From Haloarcula sp. H-GB4 (GTDB lineage Archaea; Halobacteriota; Halobacteria; Halobacteriales; Haloarculaceae), in contig NZ_JAVDDX010000002.1 of assembly GCF_030848575.1 (NCBI RefSeq), positions 868,001 through 932,000 of the forward strand: 64,000 nt of DNA, written 5' to 3'. A program made the position numbers and the translations under genes. This document shows positions 18,235-26,357 of this stretch, in pieces. Numbering within the stretch: the first letter of the stretch is position 1; each line of letters begins with the position of its first letter. A model generated the notes under the pieces. That model searched no databases and was not told the DNA's origin. It saw only the letters and a list, made by a program, of their open reading frames with translations.

Positions 18235-19347
18235 ATGTCAAGAGACTGGGGGTCGCTGTTCGATGTCGACACCGACCCCGAGGACCTGCTGGAACACTTC
18301 GACACCGAGTGGTTTCGCGGACAGCGGTACCGACATCTCAGCGACGAGCGCCACGGCATCGAACGCGGGACGGCGCTCGTCGGCGACGTGGTTGTTCGCG
18401 GCTATCCGTCGATGCCGCGTGCGCTCGTCCTCGAACCGGCGATCCAGGAAACGTTCGACGGCCCCGTCGCCATCGAGGAGAAGCTCAACGGCTACAACGT
18501 CAGGGTCGCGCGGGTCGACGGCGACCTCCTGGCACTCACCCGGAGCGGGTTCGTCTGTCCGTACACTACGCGAAAGGTCGAAGCGTTGCTCGATGCTGAG
18601 GCGTTTTTCGACGACCACCCAGAGTATATGTTGTGTGGTGAGCTCGTCGGACCGGAAAACCCCTACACAGACCACGACTACAGTGAGATCGATGAGGTCG
18701 GGTTCTACGTGTTCGGGATTCACCACCGCGAGAGCGGGACGCCGATGGGTGTGGAACGGCGACTCGACCAGTGTGCGACCTACGGCCTCGACAGCGTCGA
18801 CCACTACGGGACGTTCACCCCGGCAGCGGCCGTCGACGCCGCCCGCGAGCGAATCGACGATCTGGACGCTCGCGGGCGGGAGGGGGTGGTCCTGAAATCG
18901 GCCGACGGAGAGACGGCACTGAAGTACACGACGAGCGCTATCCACCGGGCCGACCTCGAACACGCGTTCGAACTCCCCTTCGACTACGGGCGAGACTTCG
19001 TCTTCACGCGCGTCATGCGGGAGGCCTTTCAGGCCGTCGAGCGCGGCGAATCGGCGGCGGCCGTCCGTGAGCGGGCACGAGAGTTAGGCGAGGCGATCCT
19101 CCAGCCCGCAGTCGAAACGATACGGACAGTAGACAGGGGTGACCCGGTCGGCGAAACGCACACCGTTCGTGGCGACCCGAAGATCATCGACGATCTGCTG
19201 TCGTACTTCCGCGAGCAGGGGCTGGAACTCCACGTCGAGCACGACGAGACAGTGGGCGGGCAGCGTGTTGTCACGTTTACCAAGGTCGCCCAGTCGACGC
19301 GTGACAAGACGAGGTACTACCTGGAAGGAGGGACAATCGACGAGTGA
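18235..19347 (+). CDS. ATP-dependent RNA ligase (Rnl3 family)
   Basis: This is a 370-residue nucleotidyltransferase-fold RNA ligase. Motif I is IEEKLNGYNVR with the adenylated lysine near residue 83; motif IIIa-like GFYVFGIHH and motif IV REGVVLKSADG follow, with LKYTT as motif V. The C-terminal 130 residues are the dimerisation/helical region of archaeal Rnl3 enzymes. It joins 5'-phosphate and 3'-OH RNA ends and can circularise RNA. It faces the PIN-domain partner gene across a 96-base divergent promoter region. The ATG at 18235 begins MSRDWGSLFDVD; the upstream GTG adds residues not seen in the family. Confidence 0.92.
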   Translation: MSRDWGSLFDVDTDPEDLLEHFDTEWFRGQRYRHLSDERHGIERGTALVGDVVVRGYPSMPRALVLEPAIQETFDGPVAIEEKLNGYNVRVARVDGDLLALTRSGFVCPYTTRKVEALLDAEAFFDDHPEYMLCGELVGPENPYTDHDYSEIDEVGFYVFGIHHRESGTPMGVERRLDQCATYGLDSVDHYGTFTPAAAVDAARERIDDLDARGREGVVLKSADGETALKYTTSAIHRADLEHAFELPFDYGRDFVFTRVMREAFQAVERGESAAAVRERARELGEAILQPAVETIRTVDRGDPVGETHTVRGDPKIIDDLLSYFREQGLELHVEHDETVGGQRVVTFTKVAQSTRDKTRYYLEGGTIDE

Positions 19348-19361
19348 GAGAAGCGGCCGCT

Positions 19362-21203
19362 TCAGTCGGCCGCGAGGGTTTCGCTGGCGTCGTCAAGCAG
19401 TTGCTCGATGGAGCGGTCACTTGGCTCGTTCTCCAGCAACACGTCGATTGGCAGCGTCGGCGCGCCGTCGACGAGGTTCTCAAGCAGGACGAGCCGTTCA
19501 CGGGCGCGGGACATCCCGACGTAGAACACGCGCCGTTCATTGTCGGTCAGCGTCGGGATGGGACTGGTGTGTTTCGTGAATTCTTCCATGCCGGGCACTT
19601 CGATACCCTGCTGGTCGACAGTCGCGGCCATCTGCTCAACAACCTTCTCCGTGAGGTCGGTCGCGACAAACACGTGGTCGGCCTCACGACCTTTCGCGGA
19701 GTGGATAGTCCCCACGCGAACACGGTCGGCGTCCATTCCGGTGTAGTCGCCGGTGAAGTACGCGTCGACAGTCCGCTCTTGGAAGTTAGTCACCTTCCGG
19801 AGCATGTCGCCCGCAGAGGCCGCGTCAGGGAGGAACGGGACGTGCTCCTGAACCACGTCGGGTTCGATTTCGATATCGGCGATGTCTTCGTCCTCGTGGG
19901 ACTCGTCGATCTCTTCGAGCGCATCGAAGAGTTCATCGCGTTCGCCCGTGCCGAAGGCAGAGTCGACGAGCATATCCGCGAGCCGGCGCGCTTCGAGCAC
20001 CGTGAGCGGTTCCTCGGCTTCGACGGCTTCGAGCCCGTTGACGTACTGGGTGAGCCGGTCGGTCCACATCCGTTGGTCGGTGAGACAGGAGAACGGAATC
20101 CCGTTGTCGATAAACTCGTCGATGAACTGGAACATCTGGTAGCGGGCCCGGAACAGCACCATCACCGTCTCATCGGACTGCTCGATGGTCCGCGTGACGT
20201 TCCGGGAGAGATCAAACATCGAGGGGTTCTGGACCGCCTCGACGCGGCCACCCTCCTTGCGGGGATTGAGGTCCTTCTCCTGACGTTTCTCGATGTGGCG
20301 AACCTCGCGGTTGACGACGTTCAGAATACGCGAGGGGAGCCGGTAGGAGTTCGGCAGGACCTCGTCCTGGGTGACGACTTCCTCGAGCAGGAGGTCGGGG
20401 TCAGCGCCCTGCCAGGCGTAGACGACCTGATCGTCGTCGCCGGCGATAAGCACCCGCTCCATGTGGGGTTTCCACTCGTCGTACACGTCGTACTGCAGCG
20501 TCGTGATGTCCTGAAACTCGTCGATGATGAGGTAATCGACGTTGGGGAGCAGCGAGCGCTGGGCGACCCGTTCGAGCATGTCGGCGAAGCCAGTCAGGTC
20601 GTTCTCGCCTTTGTACGTGCGCCAGCCGCGAATGGCGCTTGGCACATCGATGCGGTCGTCGTCGGTCGGCCAGGTCGGCGTGTACTTGTTGCCGGTCTGT
20701 GCGTTGTCGTCGATTTCCGGCGGCAGTCGGACCTCTTCGTCGTCCCACTTGAACGGGACGTCGTACCAGTCGGCCACGTCACGTCGGGTCCGCTGAAGCC
20801 ACTGGCTCGTCGCGATGATCTTGTTCCCGATGGTGGTCGAACGAGCCGACCGACGCCGGGACCCTTCGTACTCGTCCTCGTAGTCGATACCGAACTCTTC
20901 ACAGAAGGCCTCCTTGTCGTCCTCACCGACAACGTCACCGCGGGAGAGGTTCAGCAGTTCGTATGCCTTCGCGTGCATCGTACAGACGTTCCCGCGGAGA
21001 GCGCGAGGGGACAGTCCGAGTCGGTCTGCGAGCCGTTCACGAATCTCGGCCGCCGCCGCACGTGTGTACGAGACAACAAGTACGTCACGGAAATCGACGT
21101 CGTCGTCTTCCAGCAGTTCGTCGACGCGGTCAAGCAGCGCCGTCGTCTTCCCGCTACCGGGCCCACCGAACAGGCGGACAACCTCGGTGGTCGAATCAGT
21201 CAT
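19362..21203 (-). CDS. UvrD/Rep-type superfamily 1 DNA helicase
   Basis: This 613-residue SF1A helicase shows motif I GGPGSGKTTALLDRV, motif II LIIDEFQDITTLQ, motif III AGDDDQVVYAWQG, motif V VGTIHSAKGREADHV and motif VI RRVFYVGMSRARERL. No nuclease or RecB-like C-terminal domain is present, so it is a stand-alone 3'-5' helicase, probably in repair. The Asp and Glu content is strongly halophilic. The ATG at 21203 opens MTDSTTEVVRLFGGPGSG; the longer frame adds low-quality sequence. It is convergent with the RNA ligase gene, a 15-base gap between stops. Confidence 0.9.
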   Translation of the reverse strand: MTDSTTEVVRLFGGPGSGKTTALLDRVDELLEDDDVDFRDVLVVSYTRAAAAEIRERLADRLGLSPRALRGNVCTMHAKAYELLNLSRGDVVGEDDKEAFCEEFGIDYEDEYEGSRRRSARSTTIGNKIIATSQWLQRTRRDVADWYDVPFKWDDEEVRLPPEIDDNAQTGNKYTPTWPTDDDRIDVPSAIRGWRTYKGENDLTGFADMLERVAQRSLLPNVDYLIIDEFQDITTLQYDVYDEWKPHMERVLIAGDDDQVVYAWQGADPDLLLEEVVTQDEVLPNSYRLPSRILNVVNREVRHIEKRQEKDLNPRKEGGRVEAVQNPSMFDLSRNVTRTIEQSDETVMVLFRARYQMFQFIDEFIDNGIPFSCLTDQRMWTDRLTQYVNGLEAVEAEEPLTVLEARRLADMLVDSAFGTGERDELFDALEEIDESHEDEDIADIEIEPDVVQEHVPFLPDAASAGDMLRKVTNFQERTVDAYFTGDYTGMDADRVRVGTIHSAKGREADHVFVATDLTEKVVEQMAATVDQQGIEVPGMEEFTKHTSPIPTLTDNERRVFYVGMSRARERLVLLENLVDGAPTLPIDVLLENEPSDRSIEQLLDDASETLAAD

Positions 21204-21284
21204 TGAACATGTAGTGGGACCGCGGCCAGATAAACAACGTGCTTTACGGGGACGATAACTGACAGGCGAACCCAAACGGATTTC

Positions 21285-21584
21285 TCACCGGTACAGCGAC
21301 ACGTACAGCATCGCGAACCCGATGATGAACGGAATGGTCTCTGACATCTGGAAGAACACGCGAACGATAGCACCGGTTTCGCCGGCGCTCAGTTGCGTGA
21401 TGACACTGGAGATAGCGACGCCCATACTGATGAACGCAAAACCGACAAACGCGTACTGGAGCCGTTCTGACGGGCGCTTCCGGTAGGCCTGAAAGCTAAT
21501 CAGGGTGATACCGAGTGTCAGCCCGAACACCACCATCCGCATCAGGATGAGCACGCTACGTGCGATGGCCACGCCAGTCGTCAT
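21285..21584 (-). CDS. Three-TM small membrane protein (DUF7521-like)
   Basis: This 99-residue haloarchaeal membrane protein has three hydrophobic segments and few charged residues outside the YRKRPSERLQ loop. It resembles the DUF7521 group, small proteins of unknown function often next to winged-helix regulators. Here it follows such a regulator on the same strand by 28 bases, so the two are likely one transcription unit and could form a membrane-signal/regulator pair. That pairing is inferred from order. Confidence 0.7.
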   Translation of the reverse strand: MTTGVAIARSVLILMRMVVFGLTLGITLISFQAYRKRPSERLQYAFVGFAFISMGVAISSVITQLSAGETGAIVRVFFQMSETIPFIIGFAMLYVSLYR

Positions 21585-21612
21585 GCGGTCACCCGTTCAT
21601 TAGTCGGCAAAC

Positions 21613-21963
21613 TCATTCCGGGTTCAGCTCGTCCCAGAGCTGACTGAACCGGTCCGGGAGGTTCTCCTCCCGATAGATGCGTACTTTGTACTCCTCGTCC
21701 TCAAGCGAGATGACCGTCGACTCGAAGTTGGACTCGTACACCTTGTAGTGGTTTCCGTCCTCGGCGACGAGCGTCCGGTCGGTAATGAGGTCGTACTCGT
21801 CGAGCAGTTCGATACGTCGATACACCGTCGGCAGCGAGAGGTCACACTCCTCTGCGAGTTCCTTCGCCGACTGCGGTTCTCGACTAATTGCGGCGAGTAC
21901 ACGGCGCGCGTGCTGGTCGCCGATCGTATCGAGAATCTCCTCGATGCTCTGTTCCTCAGCCAC
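21613..21963 (-). CDS. ArsR-like winged-helix regulator
   Basis: This 116-residue DNA-binding protein contains a winged helix: ILDTIGDQHARRVLAAI, then the recognition helix region AKELAEECDLSLPTVYRRIE, then a wing. The C-terminal 45 residues (NHYKVYESNFESTVIS) form a small beta region usual in haloarchaeal ArsR/HTH_20-type regulators. It heads a two-gene unit with a DUF7521-like membrane protein and probably controls it or the divergent gene at 22096. The ligand is unknown. Confidence 0.8.
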   Translation of the reverse strand: MAEEQSIEEILDTIGDQHARRVLAAISREPQSAKELAEECDLSLPTVYRRIELLDEYDLITDRTLVAEDGNHYKVYESNFESTVISLEDEEYKVRIYREENLPDRFSQLWDELNPE

Positions 21964-22095
21964 TACACCAAGATTCGCGTCATATTATATAAGCGTTTTC
22001 GAGCACTGTGGTGGTTTCACGTTCAGAAAACACTGCCCCGTTTATATGATGATAGCCCCTGTAGCACTCAGTGCGGATTGCGTTCAGGTGAGACG

Positions 22096-22593
22096 ATGTC
22101 CGGAGACAACCTCCGTCGCGTGACGACGGGCAAGATGCAGGGCCAGAATGCCGATGAGCGAGTGACCCCTCTCGGCGATACAGAGCGCCCGGAATCGCAT
22201 GACCCACCCAGTCGTGACGCCATTACGGAGTCGCTGTTAGATCCGGTCATTGACGACGTCGTCGACGGCGAGACCGCCGTCGATGACGGTCTAGTCACAC
22301 AGAGTCTGGAAGAGATCCTACTGGCGATGATCGCAGTCGCCGATGGTGGCACCCACGGAACCGGACTGATGGAGGAACTGGAAACCCAGTTCGGTGCCGA
22401 ACTGAGTCCGGGGACAGTGTATCCCCGGCTGCACGAGTTAGAAGCGGATGGCACGCTCCAGATGCACGAACTCGTCCAGACGAAACAGTACGGAATCGCG
22501 GACGATGCAGCTGCGAAGGAGCAGATCGCAACGTCCGCGTACCAACATCTCGCACTCGGGCTGTTCCTCCATGCGTCGCTCGATGCGCTGTAA
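22096..22593 (+). CDS. PadR-like transcriptional regulator
   Basis: This 165-residue protein has a winged-helix PadR domain in its second half: QSLEEILLAMIAVADGGTH, then LMEELETQFGAELSPGTVYPRL, with the canonical TVYPRLHELEADG recognition-wing transition. The N-terminal 60 residues are polar and disordered-looking. PadR proteins are dimeric repressors that respond to small molecules or stress. The ATG at 22096 follows a GAGACG purine run. It stands alone, and the downstream spacer carries a short direct repeat. Confidence 0.8.
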   Translation: MSGDNLRRVTTGKMQGQNADERVTPLGDTERPESHDPPSRDAITESLLDPVIDDVVDGETAVDDGLVTQSLEEILLAMIAVADGGTHGTGLMEELETQFGAELSPGTVYPRLHELEADGTLQMHELVQTKQYGIADDAAAKEQIATSAYQHLALGLFLHASLDAL

Positions 22594-22620
22594 CCACCAC
22601 GAGCCGGTTATCTCGCCGAC

Positions 22621-22688
22621 ACACGACCCCCCAATCGTCGGCTACGAACCGGTCGGCCCGCCGGCACACGACCCCCCAACCGTCGGCT
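22621..22688 (+). repeat. Direct repeat pair, 45-base period
   Basis: A 23-base sequence beginning ACACGACCCCCCAA occurs at 22621-22643 and again at 22666-22688 with one difference (T to C). The intervening 22 bases are GC-rich. The pair sits just beyond the PadR-like gene's stop and has no overlapping gene I can support. It could be a duplicated terminator-region segment or a protein-binding site. Confidence 0.6.
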
Positions 22689-22870
22689 GGCCACGCAAAG
22701 ACTCCCCACTTCCTTTCTGCGCACCGTAATGCAGTTCCGACTATCTGTACCGTTGCTGTCCCACCAAGCGACGGCGTGAGGCGCAGTTCGGCAGAGAGAG
22801 AACTGCCGGTTCTGCAGGTTGGTACTGTCGCTACTGGATGAAACGTGGAAGACCGAAAAGCGGAGTATCC

Positions 22871-23050
22871 TTACCGTACCGGTGTCCAGCCACACACCGA
22901 GCACTGTGCCGCTGTCGACTCGTGAAGACCGCCGCAATCAGGGCACTGCTTCTTGTTATAGCTCTCTTCCCAACCACTCTGGTCCACGTCGTGGCCACGC
23001 TGGGAGAGGAACTCGTCGAACATATCGTCACTACTCGGTGCGGACGCCAT
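22871..23050 (-). CDS. HVO_0416-family zinc finger small protein
   Basis: This 59-residue protein has two zinc-binding pairs, CPDC and CSVC, in its last 25 residues, separated by GGLHESTAAQ. The N-terminal half (DDMFDEFLSQRGHDVDQ) is acidic and helical. It looks like the HVO_0416 family of very small haloarchaeal zinc-finger proteins, a class in which several members affect swarming or biofilm growth; this member's role is unknown. The ATG at 23050 gives the family-like MASAPSSDD start. Confidence 0.72.
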   Translation of the reverse strand: MASAPSSDDMFDEFLSQRGHDVDQSGWEESYNKKQCPDCGGLHESTAAQCSVCGWTPVR

Positions 23051-23244
23051 ACATGATATGGTATAGCACATCAGTATATAGGTTTAATGGTATTGTGAAA
23101 CATTGCCATAAGTAACGACGCACCACGAACGACGAGACGGTTTTACCGCGGGCTGTGCTACGTAGAAGCTGCATAACCAGTAGACAGCAGCAAATAAGCG
23201 GTCGTTCAAACCGTATGTTGGAACCTGTGTCCGGGTGCCACTCG

Positions 23245-23817
23245 TTAGCTTTCGGTCGCAGCCGGGTGGGTGTAGTCAACGGTGAGACGGGTGCTTGCGA
23301 TGAGCGCGTTCGCGATGGTCTCTGACGCTTCTTCCTGCTCAGTTCCGCCCTCGATAGATAGTTTCTCGCCGAGTGCGTACACCTGAAACCGGTGTTCGTA
23401 GGGCTGTCCGGCTGGTGGACACGGTGGTTCATACCCCGGCTCGTTGGGGGGCTGTGTTCCCTGTCGAGCGCCGTCGAGCGTATCGAGGGTCGGCTCGCGA
23501 GGGAGTCCGGCTGGAATCCGCTCCATCTCTGGCGGGACGTTCCACAGCGTCCAGAACACCGGCTGGCTGAACACGCCACCGTCGTACTCGGCTGTGACGG
23601 CAAGCGCTGCCGTCGGTTCCGGGACGCGCTCAATGACAAAGGGCGGCGAAACGCCGTCGCCGTCGCAGGTAAACCGGGCCGGAAGCTCGTCTCCGGAACT
23701 GAACGCGGGGCTCGACACTTCGAAGGCCGACGTTGTGTCGTCCGACTGCCCGGTACAGCCCGCGCTCCCGACCAGTGCTGACACCCCGAGTGTCTGGACG
23801 AAGTGGCGACGGCGCAT
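23245..23817 (-). CDS. PEBP (YbhB/YbcL-like) lipoprotein
   Basis: This 190-residue exported lipoprotein has an N-terminus (MRRRHFVQTLGVSALVGSAG) that combines a twin-arginine-like start with the lipobox AGC. The mature part carries PEBP features: SGDELPARFTCDGDGVSPPF, then WTLWNVPPEM and a YEHRFQVYAL segment. The usual DPDAP motif is reduced to EYDGG, so the phosphoryl-ligand pocket may differ. PEBP proteins bind small anionic ligands, but none has a known role in haloarchaea. It is divergent from the nitric oxide reductase gene. Confidence 0.85.
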   Translation of the reverse strand: MRRRHFVQTLGVSALVGSAGCTGQSDDTTSAFEVSSPAFSSGDELPARFTCDGDGVSPPFVIERVPEPTAALAVTAEYDGGVFSQPVFWTLWNVPPEMERIPAGLPREPTLDTLDGARQGTQPPNEPGYEPPCPPAGQPYEHRFQVYALGEKLSIEGGTEQEEASETIANALIASTRLTVDYTHPAATES

Positions 23818-23992
23818 ATCAGAATGGGAGGGACAGGTAGTAATCTGCCTTGTGATACCTCGCCACGTATCACGCCGAATCCGGGGACGGGACACCACTG
23901 GTCCCTATCAGGGCGAACATGTTCCCTCCCGTCACCAGCGACTGAGAACGTCTTACCCCCTTCTTATTTTGGGGTACTGGAGTTCTAACCAC

Positions 23993-26275
23993 ATGAAACT
24001 CAAACGCAAAACGATCGCGAAGGTGATCGCCGCCGCGTTCGTCTTCAACCTCATCGTCATGGGGGCCGGCGCGTGGATCGCATATCAGGAAGCGCCACCC
24101 ATCCCAGAACAGGTTGTCGGACCCGACGGCGAGACGTTCGTCACGGGTGAGGACATCCGTGACGGCAAGAAGGCGTTTCAGAAGGACGGGCTGATGAACC
24201 ACGGTTCGATTCTCGGGAACGGCGCGTACTACGGCGCGGACTACACCGCTGACTCGCTGGAGTTGAAAACCCAGCATATGCGGACGTACTACGCCGAGGA
24301 ACGCTACGGGACTGAGTACGAATCGCTCTCGACGGCCGAACAGGCCGCCGTCAATGACGACGTGAAGCAGGACCTCAGTGGGGAGTATGAGGGCGGAAAC
24401 ATCGAGTACTCCGCCGCAGAGCTGTACGCCCACCAGCAGGTCCGTCAGGAATACGTCGAACGATATCACGAAGGAAGCCACGAACGGGGCGTTCCCGAGG
24501 GGATGATCGACTCCGAAGCCGACGCCCGACAGTTCGCTGACTTCGCCATGTGGACGGCGTGGTTCTCCCACACCGACCGCCCGGGCGGCGACCACTCCTA
24601 CACGAACGACTGGCCGTACGAACCCGCCGCCGGTAACGACGCGACCGGCGCGGCAATGACCTGGAGCGTCATCGCGATGGTCCTCCTCGTCGCCGCCGCC
24701 GGTGGCGGCATCTGGCTGTACCAGTCTGTCAGTCTCCCGGAACCGTCCGCCGGCGACCTCTCGGTTCCCGAGCCGGGCGACGTGAGCATCTTCCCCAGCC
24801 AGCGGGCAGCCTTGCGGTTCATCCCGGTTGCCGCCGGATTGTTCCTCGCACAGGTGTTGCTCGGTGGGTTACTCGCTCACTTCTACATTGAACGAGCCGG
24901 CTTCTTCGGCGTCGAGGAAATATTCGGCGTCCCGATCCTCCAGCTACTGCCTTTTGCCATAGCGAAGACCTGGCACATCGACCTGGGCATTCTCTGGATT
25001 GCCGCGACGTGGCTCGGCGCAGGACTGTTCCTCCCGCCGCTGCTGACCGGCCACGAGCCCAAGCGCCAGTCGACGTACATCAACATCCTACTCGGAGCTA
25101 TCGTCGTCGTCACCGTCGGCGGCCTCGGCGGTATCTGGCTCGGCTCGCACGGTTACTTCGGTGATCTCTGGTGGATCGTCGGCAACGAGGGGCTGGAGTA
25201 CCTCGAAGTCGGGAAGCTCTGGCAGGTCGGGCTGTTCGTCGGCTTCGGCCTGTGGGCCGTCCTCTCGATTCGAGGCCTGAAGCCGCTGCTGGACCGCGAG
25301 CCGGTGTTCGGTCTTGCGCATATGATCCTGTACGCCGGCGGCTCCATCGCCCTGCTGTTTACCGCCGGGTTCTTCTTCACCCCCGAGACCAACATCGCCG
25401 TCACGGAGTTCTGGCGCTGGTGGGTCGTCCACATGTGGGTCGAAGGAGCCTTCGAGTTCTTCATCGTCGCCATCATCGGGCTGACGCTGGTGTCGATGAA
25501 CCTGCTTAGCCGTCGCAGTGCCGAGAAGGCAGTCATGCTTCAGGCCTTGTTGGTCATGAGTACGGGCGTCATTGGCGTCTCCCACCACTACTGGTGGGTC
25601 GGGATGCCCGATATGTGGGTCCCCATCGGGAGCGTGTTCTCGACGCTGGAACTGCTCCCGCTGGTGTTCATCCTCTACGAGGCGCTGGGCCAGTACCGGG
25701 CGATGTCCGAGACTGGCGGATTCCCCTACAAACTCCCGTTCATGTTCATCATCGCCAGCGGGATCTGGAACTTCGTCGGGGCCGGCGTGCTCGGGTTCTT
25801 CATCAACCTCCCGCTGATCAACTACTACGAGCACGGCACCTACCTCACGGTCGGCCACGCCCACGCTGCGATGTTCGGAGCGTTCGGCTTCCTCGCGCTG
25901 GGGATGGTCACCTACATGCTCCAGCTCGCTATCAAACCCGGTCGCTGGGACGGGTCCTGGCTCCGGGCGGCGTTCTGGTGTTGGAACGTCGGCCTCGCAC
26001 TGATGGTGTTCGTCTCCGTCCTGCCCGTGGGCTTCCTCCAGCTGGAGGCGGCGTTCACCGGCAGCTACGCCGCAGCCCGGAGCGTGGCGTTCTACAACCA
26101 GCCGCTCGTCCAGACGCTGTTCTGGGCACGGCTCCCCGGTGACACGCTCATCATCCTCGGGACGGCTATCTACGCAGCCGACCTGATCCGCAAGCGGTTC
26201 GTCCTCCGGAGATCCGAGGATGACCCCACGGTTGAGGACATGGCCGTCGCAGAGGGCGTGATGAGCGACGACTGA
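23993..26275 (+). CDS. norB: Quinol-dependent nitric oxide reductase, single subunit
   Basis: This 760-residue qNOR (NorZ type) reduces NO to N2O using electrons from the quinol pool. It has an N-terminal anchor, an exported hydrophilic domain of about 200 residues that replaces NorC, and then a heme-copper-oxidase core of at least 12 hydrophobic segments. The NorB glutamate motif VHMWVEGAFEFF is near residue 480, VSHHYWWVG gives the non-heme-iron histidines, and GHAHAAMFGAFGFLALGM supplies heme ligands. No NorC gene lies nearby, as expected for qNOR. It suggests denitrification or NO detoxification. The ATG at 23993 begins MKLKRKTIAK, directly before the first helix. Confidence 0.92.
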   Translation: MKLKRKTIAKVIAAAFVFNLIVMGAGAWIAYQEAPPIPEQVVGPDGETFVTGEDIRDGKKAFQKDGLMNHGSILGNGAYYGADYTADSLELKTQHMRTYYAEERYGTEYESLSTAEQAAVNDDVKQDLSGEYEGGNIEYSAAELYAHQQVRQEYVERYHEGSHERGVPEGMIDSEADARQFADFAMWTAWFSHTDRPGGDHSYTNDWPYEPAAGNDATGAAMTWSVIAMVLLVAAAGGGIWLYQSVSLPEPSAGDLSVPEPGDVSIFPSQRAALRFIPVAAGLFLAQVLLGGLLAHFYIERAGFFGVEEIFGVPILQLLPFAIAKTWHIDLGILWIAATWLGAGLFLPPLLTGHEPKRQSTYINILLGAIVVVTVGGLGGIWLGSHGYFGDLWWIVGNEGLEYLEVGKLWQVGLFVGFGLWAVLSIRGLKPLLDREPVFGLAHMILYAGGSIALLFTAGFFFTPETNIAVTEFWRWWVVHMWVEGAFEFFIVAIIGLTLVSMNLLSRRSAEKAVMLQALLVMSTGVIGVSHHYWWVGMPDMWVPIGSVFSTLELLPLVFILYEALGQYRAMSETGGFPYKLPFMFIIASGIWNFVGAGVLGFFINLPLINYYEHGTYLTVGHAHAAMFGAFGFLALGMVTYMLQLAIKPGRWDGSWLRAAFWCWNVGLALMVFVSVLPVGFLQLEAAFTGSYAAARSVAFYNQPLVQTLFWARLPGDTLIILGTAIYAADLIRKRFVLRRSEDDPTVEDMAVAEGVMSDD

Positions 26276-26357
26276 GTCACCGCTGGGTTTCGGCTGTGCG
26301 TCGTCACAGCCGGAACACGATCATCACCAAGAGCGAATAGAAAAGTGAATGCCGGGT

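Noticed and set aside
19344-21206. Very long rightward open frame antisense to the UvrD-like helicase
   Set aside because: It is a shadow: high GC removes stops, while the opposite strand shows all SF1 helicase motifs in order.
21748-22095. N-terminal extension of the PadR-like gene
   Set aside because: It is antisense to the ArsR-like regulator and lacks similarity; the ATG at 22096 is preferred.
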